A stretch of 28,723 nucleotides of DNA. Source: DASULA01 sp036278435. Lineage in GTDB: Bacteria > Actinomycetota > Actinomycetes > Mycobacteriales > DASULA01. This document shows positions 14,278 through 22,906 of the stretch, piece after piece (within the stretch, counting starts at the first letter, position 1; each line of letters starts with the position of its first letter). The translations under genes and the position numbers were made by a program. Where the stretch lies: assembly GCA_036278435.1 (NCBI GenBank), contig DASULA010000505.1, forward strand, positions 1-28,723, in the 5' to 3' direction. The notes under the pieces were generated by a model, which saw nothing but the letters and a program-made list of their open reading frames with translations, was not told the DNA's origin and searched no databases.

Positions 14278-15069
14278 TCAGTGCCCGGCGACGACCCCAC
14301 CGGACTGATCCGGCCCGGGCCGGGCGGTGACCAGCATGCCGACCGCGGGCAGCGTGCCCTCGGCGATCCGGCGGCGCTCCACCCGACGCACCGACTCCAG
14401 CACGGCACCAGCCTGGGCGTCGCCGCACCGCCAGGTGCTCCCGTGCGGGACGACCATCCGCCACAGCGTGTCGGTGCGCACATCAGCCTCCACCACCGCA
14501 CCGGCGTGGGCCAACGCGGCGAGCATGGCCGCACCGGTGTGCAGCGGGTCGGCGGCCGTCACGCCGCGCTCGCGCTCCCACCGGTCGGCTGGATCCTCGT
14601 CCGGATCGAACGGCTCGACCCGCTCGGGCAACACCAGCACACCGGCGTCCACGAGCAGGCCGCGGCTGTCATAGACGAACCCCGCGGCGACCCGGTCGGC
14701 CCGTTCCCGGGCGAACTCCTCAAGCACCAGCACACCGCTCGGCGCCACCAGCCCGACGGCGTGGGCAACGGTGCGGTCCAAACCGTCCACGTGGTGCATC
14801 GACCGGGTGAACAGCACGGTGTCGTAGCCGCCTTCGGCCGGGACCTCGGCGATGTCGGCCTGTAGCACGTCCACCCCACGGGCTCGGGCCGCCGCGCAGG
14901 CCTCGTCGTCCGGCTCGACCCCGGTCAACCGGTAGCCCAGCGCACCCAGCGCCGCGGCCAGCGCGCCGCGCCCGCATCCGGCCTCCAGGATCCGGGCCGG
15001 CGGCGGGGGCAGCAGCGGCAGCAGCCGGTCCAGGGTGTGCCGGACGGCGAACACGTCGATCTCGACCAT
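14278..15069 (-). CDS. Class I SAM-dependent methyltransferase
   Basis: A 263-residue methyltransferase with the Rossmann SAM motif ILEAGCGRGALAAALG (motif I), TGVEPDDEA (acidic residue binding the ribose), VLQADIAEVPA, and YDTVLFTRSMHHVDGLDRTV (motif IV, as in Methyltransf_11/UbiE-like enzymes). Substrate unknown; the C-terminal half has no recognisable added domain. ATG at 15069 was chosen because TACGGT stands exactly six bases before it, the leaderless pattern; GTG at 15093 would add MGAHYGER and is the alternative. The gene runs against its neighbours and splits the usual SCO1664-mshC pairing. It is convergent with SCO1664 (27 bases) and divergent from mshC. Confidence 0.9.
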   Translation of the reverse strand: MVEIDVFAVRHTLDRLLPLLPPPPARILEAGCGRGALAAALGALGYRLTGVEPDDEACAAARARGVDVLQADIAEVPAEGGYDTVLFTRSMHHVDGLDRTVAHAVGLVAPSGVLVLEEFARERADRVAAGFVYDSRGLLVDAGVLVLPERVEPFDPDEDPADRWERERGVTAADPLHTGAAMLAALAHAGAVVEADVRTDTLWRMVVPHGSTWRCGDAQAGAVLESVRRVERRRIAEGTLPAVGMLVTARPGPDQSGGVVAGH

Positions 15070-15075
15070 CCGCTC

Positions 15076-15081
15076 ACCGTA
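15076..15081 (-). promoter_or_regulatory. -10 box of methyltransferase gene (leaderless)
   Basis: TACGGT on the minus strand with six bases (GAGCGG) to ATG 15069. It decides the start over the GTG at 15093, which would lie upstream of the predicted transcript start. Confidence 0.5.
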
Positions 15082-15209
15082 GTGCGCCCCCACATCCGGG
15101 CCGCGCCCGGCGACCGGAACGGAACCGGTGCACGGTGACGCCGGTCACCCGGGCCGCCGGGGCGCCCCACCCGGTTTCCCGTCACCGTGGCGTACGGTCG
15201 GCCGCTGGG

Positions 15210-15215
15210 TAGGGT
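15210..15215 (+). promoter_or_regulatory. -10 box of mshC (leaderless)
   Basis: TAGGGT then TTGGGGT (7 bases) and ATG 15223. It supports ATG 15223 over the in-frame GTG at 15187. Confidence 0.55.
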
Positions 15216-15222
15216 TTGGGGT

Positions 15223-16452
15223 ATGCAGTCCTGGCCTGCCCCAGAGATTCCACGGCTTCCCGGGCAGGGTCGCCCGCTGCGGCTCCACGACACGGCGACC
15301 CGCGAAATACGCCCCACCGCCCCCAGCGCGGTCGCCGGCATGTACGTCTGCGGCATCACCCCGTACGACGCCGCCCACATCGGCCACGCCGCGACATGCG
15401 TCGCCTTCGACCTGATCAACCGGATGTGGCGGGACAACGGGCACTCGGTCCGCTATGTACAGAACGTCACTGACGTGGACGAACCACTGCTGGAACGTGC
15501 CGAGCGGGACGGCGAGAACTGGATCGAACTGGGCAACCGGGAGACCGAACTGTTCCGCCAGGACATGCACGCCCTTCGGGTGTCACCGCCGGACCACTAC
15601 GTCGGAGCCATCGAGGCCATCCCCGAAATCGTCGAGCAGGTCCTGGGGCTTCTCGACGCCGGTGCGGCGTACCGACTCGACGAGGACGTCTACTTCTCCG
15701 TGGACACCGACCCCAGGTTCGGCTACCAGTCGTCCCTGGACACCGAGACCATGATCCGGCTGGCCGCGGAGAACGGCGGCGACCCGGACCGCCCCGGCAA
15801 GAAGAACCCCCTCGACCCGGTGCTGTGGCGGGCCCGGCGCCCCGACGAGCCGTCCTGGCCCAGCCCGCTGGGACCCGGCCGCCCGGGATGGCACGTCGAG
15901 TGCACCGCGATCGCGCTCAACCGGCTGGGCATGAGCTTCGACGTGCAGGGCGGCGGCCGCGACCTGATCTTCCCGCACCACGAGATGTCCGCCGCGCACG
16001 CCGAGACCCTGACCGGGCGGTGGCCGTTCGCCCGGCACTACGTACACGCCGGACTGATCGGCCTGGACGGGGAGAAGATGTCCAAGAGCAAGGGCAACCT
16101 CGTCTTCGTCTCGACGCTGCGCGCCGAGGGAGTCGACCCGGCCGCCATCCGGCTGGCCGTCCTTTCCGGGCACTACCGCACCGACCGGGAATGGACCACC
16201 GACCTGCTCGGCGCCGCCGAACAGCGCCTCGACCGGTGGCGGCAGGCGGTCACCCAGCCGGCCGGGCCAGACGCCGGACCGGTCCTCGACGCGGTCCGCC
16301 AACGGCTGGCCGACGACCTGGACACCCCCCACGCCCTGACCGCGGTGGACCGGTGGGCTCACGACACGCTCACCACCGGCGGCCGAGACGACCGGGCACC
16401 GGCCCTGGTCGCCAACCTGGTCGACGCCCTGCTGGGTATCAGGCTCGGTTGA
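15223..16452 (+). CDS. mshC: Cysteine:1D-myo-inosityl 2-amino-2-deoxy-alpha-D-glucopyranoside ligase
   Basis: A 409-residue mycothiol biosynthesis ligase: it activates cysteine with ATP and joins it to glucosaminyl-inositol in the cytosol. It is a cysteinyl-tRNA synthetase paralogue. MQSWPAPEIPRLPGQG is the characteristic MshC start, distinguishing it from CysS. Then come YVCGITPYDAAHIGHA (zinc Cys and HIGH motif), WHVECTAIAL and FPHHEMSAAHAE (further zinc ligands), and KMSKSKGN (KMSKS loop) near residue 287. It lacks the C-terminal tRNA anticodon-binding domain of true CysS, which runs to about 460 residues. The presence of this gene means the organism makes mycothiol. It is convergent with PAC2; a stem-loop lies between. 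Confidence 0.96.
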   Translation: MQSWPAPEIPRLPGQGRPLRLHDTATREIRPTAPSAVAGMYVCGITPYDAAHIGHAATCVAFDLINRMWRDNGHSVRYVQNVTDVDEPLLERAERDGENWIELGNRETELFRQDMHALRVSPPDHYVGAIEAIPEIVEQVLGLLDAGAAYRLDEDVYFSVDTDPRFGYQSSLDTETMIRLAAENGGDPDRPGKKNPLDPVLWRARRPDEPSWPSPLGPGRPGWHVECTAIALNRLGMSFDVQGGGRDLIFPHHEMSAAHAETLTGRWPFARHYVHAGLIGLDGEKMSKSKGNLVFVSTLRAEGVDPAAIRLAVLSGHYRTDREWTTDLLGAAEQRLDRWRQAVTQPAGPDAGPVLDAVRQRLADDLDTPHALTAVDRWAHDTLTTGGRDDRAPALVANLVDALLGIRLG

Positions 16453-16453
16453 C

Positions 16454-16470
16454 CCGGTGGGCGCCGCCGG
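16454..16470. terminator. Stem-loop between convergent mshC and PAC2 genes
   Basis: CCGGTGG (16454-16460), loop GCG, CCGCCGG (16464-16470): a 7-bp stem with one G-T pair, placed two bases after the mshC stop and before the PAC2 stop. It is a possible bidirectional terminator without a T-run. Confidence 0.4.
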
Positions 16471-16476
16471 TGCAGC

Positions 16477-17331
16477 CTAGGACGAGCCACCCTGGCGACG
16501 GCGACGCAGGTACCGCTCGAACTCCCGGGCGATCGTCTCGCCGCTGGTCTGGGCCAGGTCGGCGTCGTTCTCCCGCTGTTCGAGGGAACGCACGTACTCG
16601 GTCACCTCGGCGTCCTCACGGGCCATCGCGTCGACCACCGACTGCCACTCGTCGGCCTGCCCGGGCAGCGTACCCAACGGCACCGGCACGTCGAGCACCT
16701 CCTCGACCCGGTGCAGCAGCGCCAGCGTCGCCTTGGGGCTGGGCGGCTGGGACACGTAGTGCGGCACCGCCGCCCAGAACGAGATCGCCGGGATCCCCTC
16801 CCGCACGCAGGCATCCTGCAACACCCCGGTGATCCCGGTGGGCCCCTCGTAACGGGACGTCTCAAGGTCGAACCGGGCCGCCGAACCCGCGTCGTAGGAC
16901 GACCCGGTCACCGGCACCGGACGGGTGTGCGGAGTGTCAGCCAGCAGCGCACCGAGCGTGACCACGGTCTGCACACCCATCTCCCGGCAGATCTCCAGGA
17001 TCTCCCCACAGAACGTACGCCAGCGCATGTTCGGCTCCAGACCGCGCATGAGCACCACGTCGTGCCGCGAATCCGGCGGCCGGCACACCGAGAACCGGGT
17101 CGTCGGCCACTCCACCCGCCGGGTCACCCCATCGACCAGCGACACCGACGGGCGGTTGACCTGAAAGTCGTAGTAGTCGTCGGGATCCAGAGCGGCCAGC
17201 GGCCGGGCGTCCCAGATCAGTTCCAGATGCTCCACCGCGGTGCTCGCCGCATCACCGGCGTCATTCCACCCCTCGAAGGCACCTATGAGCACCGGGTCGG
17301 TGAGCTCCGGCAGGACGTCGAAGTCGGTCAC
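16477..17331 (-). CDS. PAC2 family protein (proteasome assembly chaperone-like)
   Basis: A 284-residue PAC2-family protein, homologous to the eukaryotic proteasome assembly chaperone 2; the bacterial role is not established. The N-terminal VLIGAFEGWNDAGDAASTA is the family signature, followed by VLMRGLEPNMRWRTFCGEI and VVTLGALLADTPHTRPVPV. The C-terminus REFERYLRRRRQ is strongly basic. GTG at 17331 has TAGGCT exactly six bases upstream (leaderless). It lies back to back with metH, about 138 bases between starts. The genome encodes ARC/Mpa farther along the window, so a proteasome link is possible, but gene order is the only local evidence. Confidence 0.92.
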   Translation of the reverse strand: MTDFDVLPELTDPVLIGAFEGWNDAGDAASTAVEHLELIWDARPLAALDPDDYYDFQVNRPSVSLVDGVTRRVEWPTTRFSVCRPPDSRHDVVLMRGLEPNMRWRTFCGEILEICREMGVQTVVTLGALLADTPHTRPVPVTGSSYDAGSAARFDLETSRYEGPTGITGVLQDACVREGIPAISFWAAVPHYVSQPPSPKATLALLHRVEEVLDVPVPLGTLPGQADEWQSVVDAMAREDAEVTEYVRSLEQRENDADLAQTSGETIAREFERYLRRRRQGGSS

Positions 17332-17337
17332 CCGGTC

Positions 17338-17343
17338 AGCCTA
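17338..17343 (-). promoter_or_regulatory. -10 box of PAC2 gene (leaderless)
   Basis: TAGGCT on the minus strand, six bases (GACCGG), then GTG 17331. Confidence 0.5.
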
Positions 17344-17456
17344 CGTCCGGACGGGCGGTGGTGACGCGCCCGCAACCCACAGGTCGCCGGGCGGTCGCCG
17401 TGGCAACCCACCGGGTAACCGGACTCGGGTGAACAGGCGCCCGCCGACACCCCCAG

Positions 17457-17462
17457 TACCCT
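17457..17462 (+). promoter_or_regulatory. -10 box of metH (leaderless)
   Basis: TACCCT, seven bases (GAGCATT), then ATG 17470. With no room for a 5' untranslated region, a cobalamin or SAM riboswitch cannot lie in this transcript, and none was recognised in 17332-17469. Confidence 0.5.
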
Positions 17463-17469
17463 GAGCATT

Positions 17470-20400
17470 ATGAGCCGCGCACCCGAATCGCCCCTGCTCA
17501 CCGCACTGGCCGAGCGTGTCGTCGTCGCGGATGGGGCGATGGGTACCATGTTGCAGGCACACGACCTGTCACCGGAGGACTTCCGAGGCTTCGAGGGCTG
17601 CAACGAGATCCTCAACATCAGCCGCCCCGACGTCGTACGCGGCGTACACGACGGGTTCCTCGCCGCCGGCTGCGACGCGGTCGAGACAAACACCTTCGGT
17701 GCCAACCACGCCAACCTCGGCGAATACGGCATCGCCGATCGGATCCTGGAACTCTCCGAAGCCGGCGCACGGCTGGCCCGCGACGTCGCCGACGGCTGGT
17801 CCACCCCCGACCGCCCGCGCTGGGTGATCGGCTCGGTCGGTCCGGGCACCAAACTGCCCACCCTCGGACACGCCCCCTACCCGGTGCTACGCGACGCCTA
17901 CCAACAACAGGTCGCGGGCCTGCTCACCGGCGGCGTGGACGCCGTGCTGGTGGAGACCTCCCAGGACCTGCTACAGACCAAGTCCGCACTGGTCGGCGCC
18001 CACCGGGCCATGACCGCCGCCGGCCGGCGGGTCCCGCTGTTCGCCCAGATCACCGTCGAGACCACCGGCACCATGCTGCTCGGCTCGGAGATCGGCGCCG
18101 CGCTGACCGCCCTGCAACCCCTGGGTATCGACCTGATCGGCCTGAACTGCGCCACCGGCCCGGCCGAGATGAGCGAACACCTGCGGCACCTGTCCCGCAA
18201 TGCCCGGGTCGAACTGTCCTGCATGCCCAACGCAGGCCTGCCGCAACTCGGCCCGCAGGGCGCGACCTTCCCACTCACCCCAGCCGAACTGGCCGACGCA
18301 CTGTCGACCTTCGTCACCGAGTTCGGCGTGCGGCTGGTCGGCGGCTGCTGCGGCACCACACCGGAACACCTGCGGCTGGTCGCCGACCGGGTCGCCGGCC
18401 TCACCCCGGCCCGCCGCCGCCCGCACGGGGAGGCCGGCACCAGTTCGCTGTACCAGGCCGTGTCGTTCCGCCAGGACAGTTCGGTGCTGATGATCGGCGA
18501 ACGGACCAACGCCAACGGCTCCAAGGCGTTCCGCGAGGCCATGCTGGCCTCCCGCTGGGAGGACTGCGTCCAGATCGCCCGCCAGCAGACCCGGGACGGA
18601 TCCCACCTGCTCGACCTGTGCGTGGACTACGTCGGCCGGGACGGCGCGGAGGACATGCGCCAGGCCGCCGGCCGCTTCGCCACCGCCTCCACCCTGCCGA
18701 TCATGCTCGACTCCACCGAACCGGACGTGGTCGAGGCCGGGCTGGAGATGCTCGGCGGCCGGTGCGTGGTCAACTCGGTCAACTACGAGGACGGCGACGG
18801 CGAGAACTCGCGTATCCGCCGGGTCATGCCCATCGTGATCGAACACGGCGCCGCGGTCGTCGCACTCACCATCGACGAGCAGGGCCAGGCCCGCACCGCC
18901 GAGTGGAAGGCCCGGGTCGCCACCCGGCTGATCGAGGACCTGACCGGCAACTGGGGCATGCGGGTCTCCGACATCCTGGTCGACTGCCTGACCTTCCCGA
19001 TCGCCACCGGCCAGGAGGAGACCCGCCGCGACGCACTGGAGACCATCCAGGCCATCGCCGAGGTCAAGCGCCGCCACCCCAACGTGCAGACCACGCTCGG
19101 CGTGTCCAACGTGTCCTTCGGCCTGACCCCGGCCGCCCGCCAGGTCCTCAACTCGGTGTTCCTGCACGAGTGCGTGAACGCCGGCCTGGACTCGGCCATC
19201 GTGCACGCCTCGAAGATCCTGCCCATGTCCAAGATCCCCGACGAGCAGCGCGAGGTCGCCCTGGACATGATCTACGACCGGCGCCGGCCGGCCACCGACG
19301 GGCAACCGGCCTACGACCCGCTGCAACGCTTCCTGCAACTGTTCGAAGGCGTGGACGTCACCTCCGCGCGCCAGTCCCGGGCCGCCGAACTGGCCGCACT
19401 GCCGCTGTCCGAACGGCTGCAACGGCGGATCGTCGACGGCGAACGCAACGGCCTGGAAGCCGACCTTGACGAGGCACTGACCCGCCGCCCCGCCCTGGAG
19501 ATCATCAACGACACCCTGCTGGAGGGCATGAAGGTCGTCGGAGAACTGTTCGGCTCCGGCCAGATGCAACTGCCCTTCGTGCTCACCTCCGCCGAGGTGA
19601 TGAAGGCCGCCGTCGCCCACCTCGAACCACACATGGAAAAGGCCGACGCCGAGGGCAAGGGCAAGGGCACCATCGTGCTGGCCACGGTCAAGGGCGACGT
19701 GCACGACATCGGCAAGAACCTGGTGGACATCATCCTGTCCAACAACGGCTACACCGTGGTCAACCTGGGCACCAAACAGCCGATCAGCGCCATCCTGGAG
19801 GCCGCCGGGGAACACCGCGCCGACGCGGTGGGCATGTCCGGACTGCTGGTCAAGTCCACCGTCATCATGAAGGAGAACCTGGAGGAGATGAACTCCCGCG
19901 GGGTGGCCACCCGCTGGCCGGTCCTGCTCGGCGGCGCCGCACTCACCCGCGCCTACGTCGAACACGACCTGGCCGACCTGTACGCCGGGCAGGTCCACTA
20001 CGCCCGGGACGCCTTCGAGGGCCTGCGCCTGATGGACGCGCTGATGGCCGCCCGCCGCGGCAGCGTCCCGGCCAACGCCTCACCGGACGGACCAGACGAG
20101 GCCACCCTGGGCGAGGACTACGCCCGCCGGCGGGCCGAACGCCGGGCCCGCCGCGAACGGTCGCTGCGCATCGCCGAGCAGCGCCGCGCCGCCGAGTCGG
20201 CCGCGGCGACCGACACCGGCGGCACGGCCGAACCAGCGTCGACCGGCCGCTCGGACATCGCCACCGACAACCCCATCCCCACCCCGCCGTTCTGGGGCAC
20301 CCGGGTGATCAAGGGCATCCCGATCGCCGACTACGCCGCCATGCTCGACGAACGGGCCACCTTCATGGGCCAGTGGGGCCTGCGCGGCTCCCGTGGCGGC

Positions 20401-21111
20401 AACGGGCCCAGCTACGCCGACCTGGTGGAGACCGAGGGCCGCCCCAGGTTGCGGTACTGGCTGGACCGGTTCGCCACCGAGAACGTCCTGGAAGCCGCCG
20501 TGGTCTACGGCTACTTCCCGTGCGTCAGCAAGGGCGACGACCTGATCGTGCTCACCGACCCGGCCGGCGCACCGGACGGGCCCGGTGACAACGGCGAGCG
20601 CTGCCGGTTCACCTTCCCCCGGCAGAAACGGGACCGCCGGCTGTGCCTGGCCGACTTCTTCCGCCCCGACGAAGCCGGCCAGACCGACGTGGTGGCCTTC
20701 CAGATCGTCACGGTCGGCAACCGCGTCGCCCAGTTCGCCCACGAACTGTTCGAGGCGAACGCCTACCGCGACTACCTGGAGGTGCACGGCCTGTCCGTGC
20801 AGCTCACCGAGGCACTGGCCGAGCACTGGCACCGCCGGGTCCGCGAGGAACTGCGCTTCACCGACGGCAGCACCGCCGCCGGGCAGGACAGCGCCGAGGT
20901 CACCGACTTCTTCCGACTGGGCTACCGCGGCGCCCGGTTCTCCTTCGGCTACGGAGCCTGCCCGGACCTGGAAGACCGCGCCAAGATCGCCGACCTGCTC
21001 GACCCGGAACGGATCGGAGTGGCCCTGTCCGAGGAGTTCCAACTCCACCCCGAACAGTCCACCGACGCGATCGTGGTGCACCACCCCGAAGCGACGTACT
21101 TCAACGCCTGA
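17470..21111 (+). CDS. metH: Cobalamin-dependent methionine synthase
   Basis: A 1213-residue enzyme that moves a methyl group from methyltetrahydrofolate through cobalamin to homocysteine, making methionine. All four modules are present in order: homocysteine domain (1 to about 325) with GAMGTMLQ and zinc cysteines in LNCATG (about 227) and VGGCCGTTPEH (about 293); folate domain from about 340, starting MIGERTNANGSK; cobalamin domain with DVHDIGKNLVDIILSNNGY (about 742), whose His is the lower axial ligand; and the reactivation domain (about 940-1213) with RFSFGYGACPDLEDR for SAM binding. A charged Arg/Ala linker at about 880-930 joins the last two. Length is normal. ATG 17470 has a leaderless -10. 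The HAD gene follows after 12 bases, probably in one operon. Confidence 0.98.
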   Translation: MSRAPESPLLTALAERVVVADGAMGTMLQAHDLSPEDFRGFEGCNEILNISRPDVVRGVHDGFLAAGCDAVETNTFGANHANLGEYGIADRILELSEAGARLARDVADGWSTPDRPRWVIGSVGPGTKLPTLGHAPYPVLRDAYQQQVAGLLTGGVDAVLVETSQDLLQTKSALVGAHRAMTAAGRRVPLFAQITVETTGTMLLGSEIGAALTALQPLGIDLIGLNCATGPAEMSEHLRHLSRNARVELSCMPNAGLPQLGPQGATFPLTPAELADALSTFVTEFGVRLVGGCCGTTPEHLRLVADRVAGLTPARRRPHGEAGTSSLYQAVSFRQDSSVLMIGERTNANGSKAFREAMLASRWEDCVQIARQQTRDGSHLLDLCVDYVGRDGAEDMRQAAGRFATASTLPIMLDSTEPDVVEAGLEMLGGRCVVNSVNYEDGDGENSRIRRVMPIVIEHGAAVVALTIDEQGQARTAEWKARVATRLIEDLTGNWGMRVSDILVDCLTFPIATGQEETRRDALETIQAIAEVKRRHPNVQTTLGVSNVSFGLTPAARQVLNSVFLHECVNAGLDSAIVHASKILPMSKIPDEQREVALDMIYDRRRPATDGQPAYDPLQRFLQLFEGVDVTSARQSRAAELAALPLSERLQRRIVDGERNGLEADLDEALTRRPALEIINDTLLEGMKVVGELFGSGQMQLPFVLTSAEVMKAAVAHLEPHMEKADAEGKGKGTIVLATVKGDVHDIGKNLVDIILSNNGYTVVNLGTKQPISAILEAAGEHRADAVGMSGLLVKSTVIMKENLEEMNSRGVATRWPVLLGGAALTRAYVEHDLADLYAGQVHYARDAFEGLRLMDALMAARRGSVPANASPDGPDEATLGEDYARRRAERRARRERSLRIAEQRRAAESAAATDTGGTAEPASTGRSDIATDNPIPTPPFWGTRVIKGIPIADYAAMLDERATFMGQWGLRGSRGGNGPSYADLVETEGRPRLRYWLDRFATENVLEAAVVYGYFPCVSKGDDLIVLTDPAGAPDGPGDNGERCRFTFPRQKRDRRLCLADFFRPDEAGQTDVVAFQIVTVGNRVAQFAHELFEANAYRDYLEVHGLSVQLTEALAEHWHRRVREELRFTDGSTAAGQDSAEVTDFFRLGYRGARFSFGYGACPDLEDRAKIADLLDPERIGVALSEEFQLHPEQSTDAIVVHHPEATYFNA

Positions 21112-21123
21112 CGACGGCATCTG

Positions 21124-21864
21124 GTGACCATCCCCTCCCAGCACCTGCGCGGTGTCCTGTTCGACCTGGACGGCACCCTGGTCGACAGCGAGAAGATCTG
21201 GGACATCACCCTGCGCGAACTGGCCGCCGAACTCGGCGGCGAACTGTCCGCGGCCACCCGCGCGGACATGGTCGGCACCAACCTGCTCGACACCGTGACC
21301 ATGCTGCACGACGACCTGGGGATCGACGCGGACACCGCCACCAGCGGCCGATTCCTGCTGGACCGCACCCGGGAGTACTTCGCCCGCGGGCTGCGGTGGC
21401 GGCCCGGGGCCCAGGAACTGCTGCACGCGGTGCGCACCGCCGGGCTACCCGCGGCGTTGGTCACCTCCACCACCCGAGACCTCGTCGAGGTCGCGCTGGA
21501 CACCGTCGGGCGGCACCACTTCGACGCCGTCGTCTGCTGCGACGAGGTCACCCGCAACAAGCCACACCCGCAGCCCTACCTGCGGGCCGCCGAACTGCTC
21601 GGCCTGCCGCCGGGCGCCTGCGTAGCCGTCGAGGACTCCCGGACCGGGGCCGCCTCGGCGGAGTCGGCCGGCTGCGTCGTGCTGGCCGTGCCGGCCGAGG
21701 TCCCGGTGCCCGCGGGGACCCGCCGGCTGGTCCGGACCAGCCTGGTCGGCGTCACCGTGGACTACCTGGTCGACCTGCACCGCTCGTTCGCCACGCCCGG
21801 CCAGATCGGCCCGTTCGGCCGGCTCGACCCGGGTGACCCGCCGGTCCGCACCGGCCGAACGTGA
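21124..21864 (+). CDS. HAD family hydrolase (phosphatase/phosphomutase type)
   Basis: A 246-residue haloacid dehalogenase subfamily IA protein, cytosolic, probably acting on a small phosphorylated metabolite. Motif I is GVLFDLDGTLVDSE with nucleophile Asp and acid Asp; motif II is ALVTSTTRDLVEV; motif III Lys is in NKPHPQPYLRAAE; motif IV is CVAVEDSRTGAASAESAG. A helical cap lies between motifs I and II (about 20-85), as in beta-phosphoglucomutase-like members. The last 40 residues are a proline-rich tail. The start GTG 21124 lies 12 bases after metH, which suggests cotranscription, though no functional link to methionine synthesis is evident. The gene is convergent with the RecB-like nuclease. 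Confidence 0.92.
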   Translation: MTIPSQHLRGVLFDLDGTLVDSEKIWDITLRELAAELGGELSAATRADMVGTNLLDTVTMLHDDLGIDADTATSGRFLLDRTREYFARGLRWRPGAQELLHAVRTAGLPAALVTSTTRDLVEVALDTVGRHHFDAVVCCDEVTRNKPHPQPYLRAAELLGLPPGACVAVEDSRTGAASAESAGCVVLAVPAEVPVPAGTRRLVRTSLVGVTVDYLVDLHRSFATPGQIGPFGRLDPGDPPVRTGRT

Positions 21865-21904
21865 CCGCCAGCTCACACAACCGGCGTACACCGGCCGGCG
21901 ACGG

Positions 21905-22828
21905 TCAGGGCTGCCCGGCCCGGCGATCCGGCGGGTTGACCGCCGCGGCGACCCGATCCCGCGGGAACGGCGGCGGGGTGCCCCCCTTGGCCGGGCACCG
22001 CTGGTGGTGGTCGCACCAGTCGCACAACCGGCTCGGGTTGGGCCGGAATTCCCCCAACCGCGCGGCCCGCTCGATCGCCCGCCAGATCGCCACCACCGTG
22101 CGCTCGAACCGCTCCAACTCCTCGGCGTCGGGACTGTAGGTGAGAATGTCCCGGTCGGCCAGGTAGATCAACCGGAGCTGGCGGGGCACCACGCCCCGGG
22201 TCCGCCACAACACCAGCGCGTAGAACTTCATCTGGAACAGCGCCTTGGCCTCGAACGCCTCCCGCGGGCTGCCGCCGGTCTTGTAGTCGACCACCCGCAG
22301 TTCACCGGTCGGGGCCACATCCAGCCGGTCAACATACCCACGCAGCAGCAGGCCGCCGTCCAGCACCGCCTCCACGAGTTGCTCCCGGGCCGCCGGGGCC
22401 AGCGCGCGCGGGTCCTCCAGCGTGAAGTACCCGGCCACCAGCTCCCGTGCCGAGTCCAGCCACCCGGCCAGATCCGAGCCGTCGGGGTCAGCGGCGAACA
22501 GGTGCCCACGGTCGGGTTCGCGTTCCAGCAGACCGAGCCACTCCGGCTCCACCATGGCCAGCGCCGCGGCCACCGTACGCCGCTCCGGCGGCAGGTCGAA
22601 CAACCGCTCCAACACCGAGTGCACCACGGTGCCCCTGGTCTGCGCCCGGGTCGGCCGCTCCGGGATGCGGTCGATCGCCCGGAACCGGTACAGCAGCGGG
22701 CAGGTCTTGAAGTCACCGGCCCGCGACGGGGACAGCGACGCGACCACCGTCGGCGCGGCGGGCGGATCGGTGGGATCCGCGGCGGGGTGCGCGCCGAGGG
22801 TGCCACCACCTGCCAAACCAGAAGACAT
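21905..22828 (-). CDS. RecB family exonuclease (PD-(D/E)XK, Fe-S type)
   Basis: A 307-residue single-domain nuclease of the RecB/Cas4/AddB-C-terminal type, common near the metH-proteasome region of actinobacteria. The core reads SLSPSRAGDFKTCPLLYRFRAIDRIP (first Cys), RGTVVHSVLERLF (catalytic His), GYVDRLDV (metal-binding Asp), and VVDYKTG (Asp and Lys of the motif). Three more cysteines, LCDWCDHHQRC, follow near residue 275, so one N-terminal and three C-terminal cysteines could hold a [4Fe-4S] cluster, as in AddB and Cas4. No cas genes are nearby, so this is a repair nuclease. ATG 22828 has TACGGT six bases upstream (leaderless). It lies downstream of lepB on the same strand. Confidence 0.93.
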   Translation of the reverse strand: MSSGLAGGGTLGAHPAADPTDPPAAPTVVASLSPSRAGDFKTCPLLYRFRAIDRIPERPTRAQTRGTVVHSVLERLFDLPPERRTVAAALAMVEPEWLGLLEREPDRGHLFAADPDGSDLAGWLDSARELVAGYFTLEDPRALAPAAREQLVEAVLDGGLLLRGYVDRLDVAPTGELRVVDYKTGGSPREAFEAKALFQMKFYALVLWRTRGVVPRQLRLIYLADRDILTYSPDAEELERFERTVVAIWRAIERAARLGEFRPNPSRLCDWCDHHQRCPAKGGTPPPFPRDRVAAAVNPPDRRAGQP

Positions 22829-22834
22829 GCGCTG

Positions 22835-22840
22835 ACCGTA
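22835..22840 (-). promoter_or_regulatory. -10 box of RecB-like nuclease gene (leaderless)
   Basis: TACGGT on the minus strand, six bases (CAGCGC), then ATG 22828. The gene therefore has its own promoter within the 78-bp gap after lepB. Confidence 0.5.
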
Positions 22841-22906
22841 GCGGACCGGACGGACCGGACGGGCCGGACGCTGTCGGGCCCGGTCGAACGGTCGGCCGCG
22901 CCGCGA

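Noticed and set aside
17332..17469. Cobalamin or SAM/SAH riboswitch before metH
   Set aside because: No B12-box or SAM-aptamer motif recognised, and the -10 box seven bases before the ATG leaves no leader.
17971..19998. Long minus-strand open frame (675 codons)
   Set aside because: Antisense shadow of metH; composition heavy in Gly/Gln/His and no family match, while metH has all its motifs.
20080..21426. Minus-strand open frame of 448 codons
   Set aside because: Antisense to the end of metH and the start of the HAD gene, low-complexity translation.
21905..22828. Cas4 of a CRISPR system
   Set aside because: No CRISPR repeats or other cas genes in the window; the RecB-like protein is in a housekeeping context.
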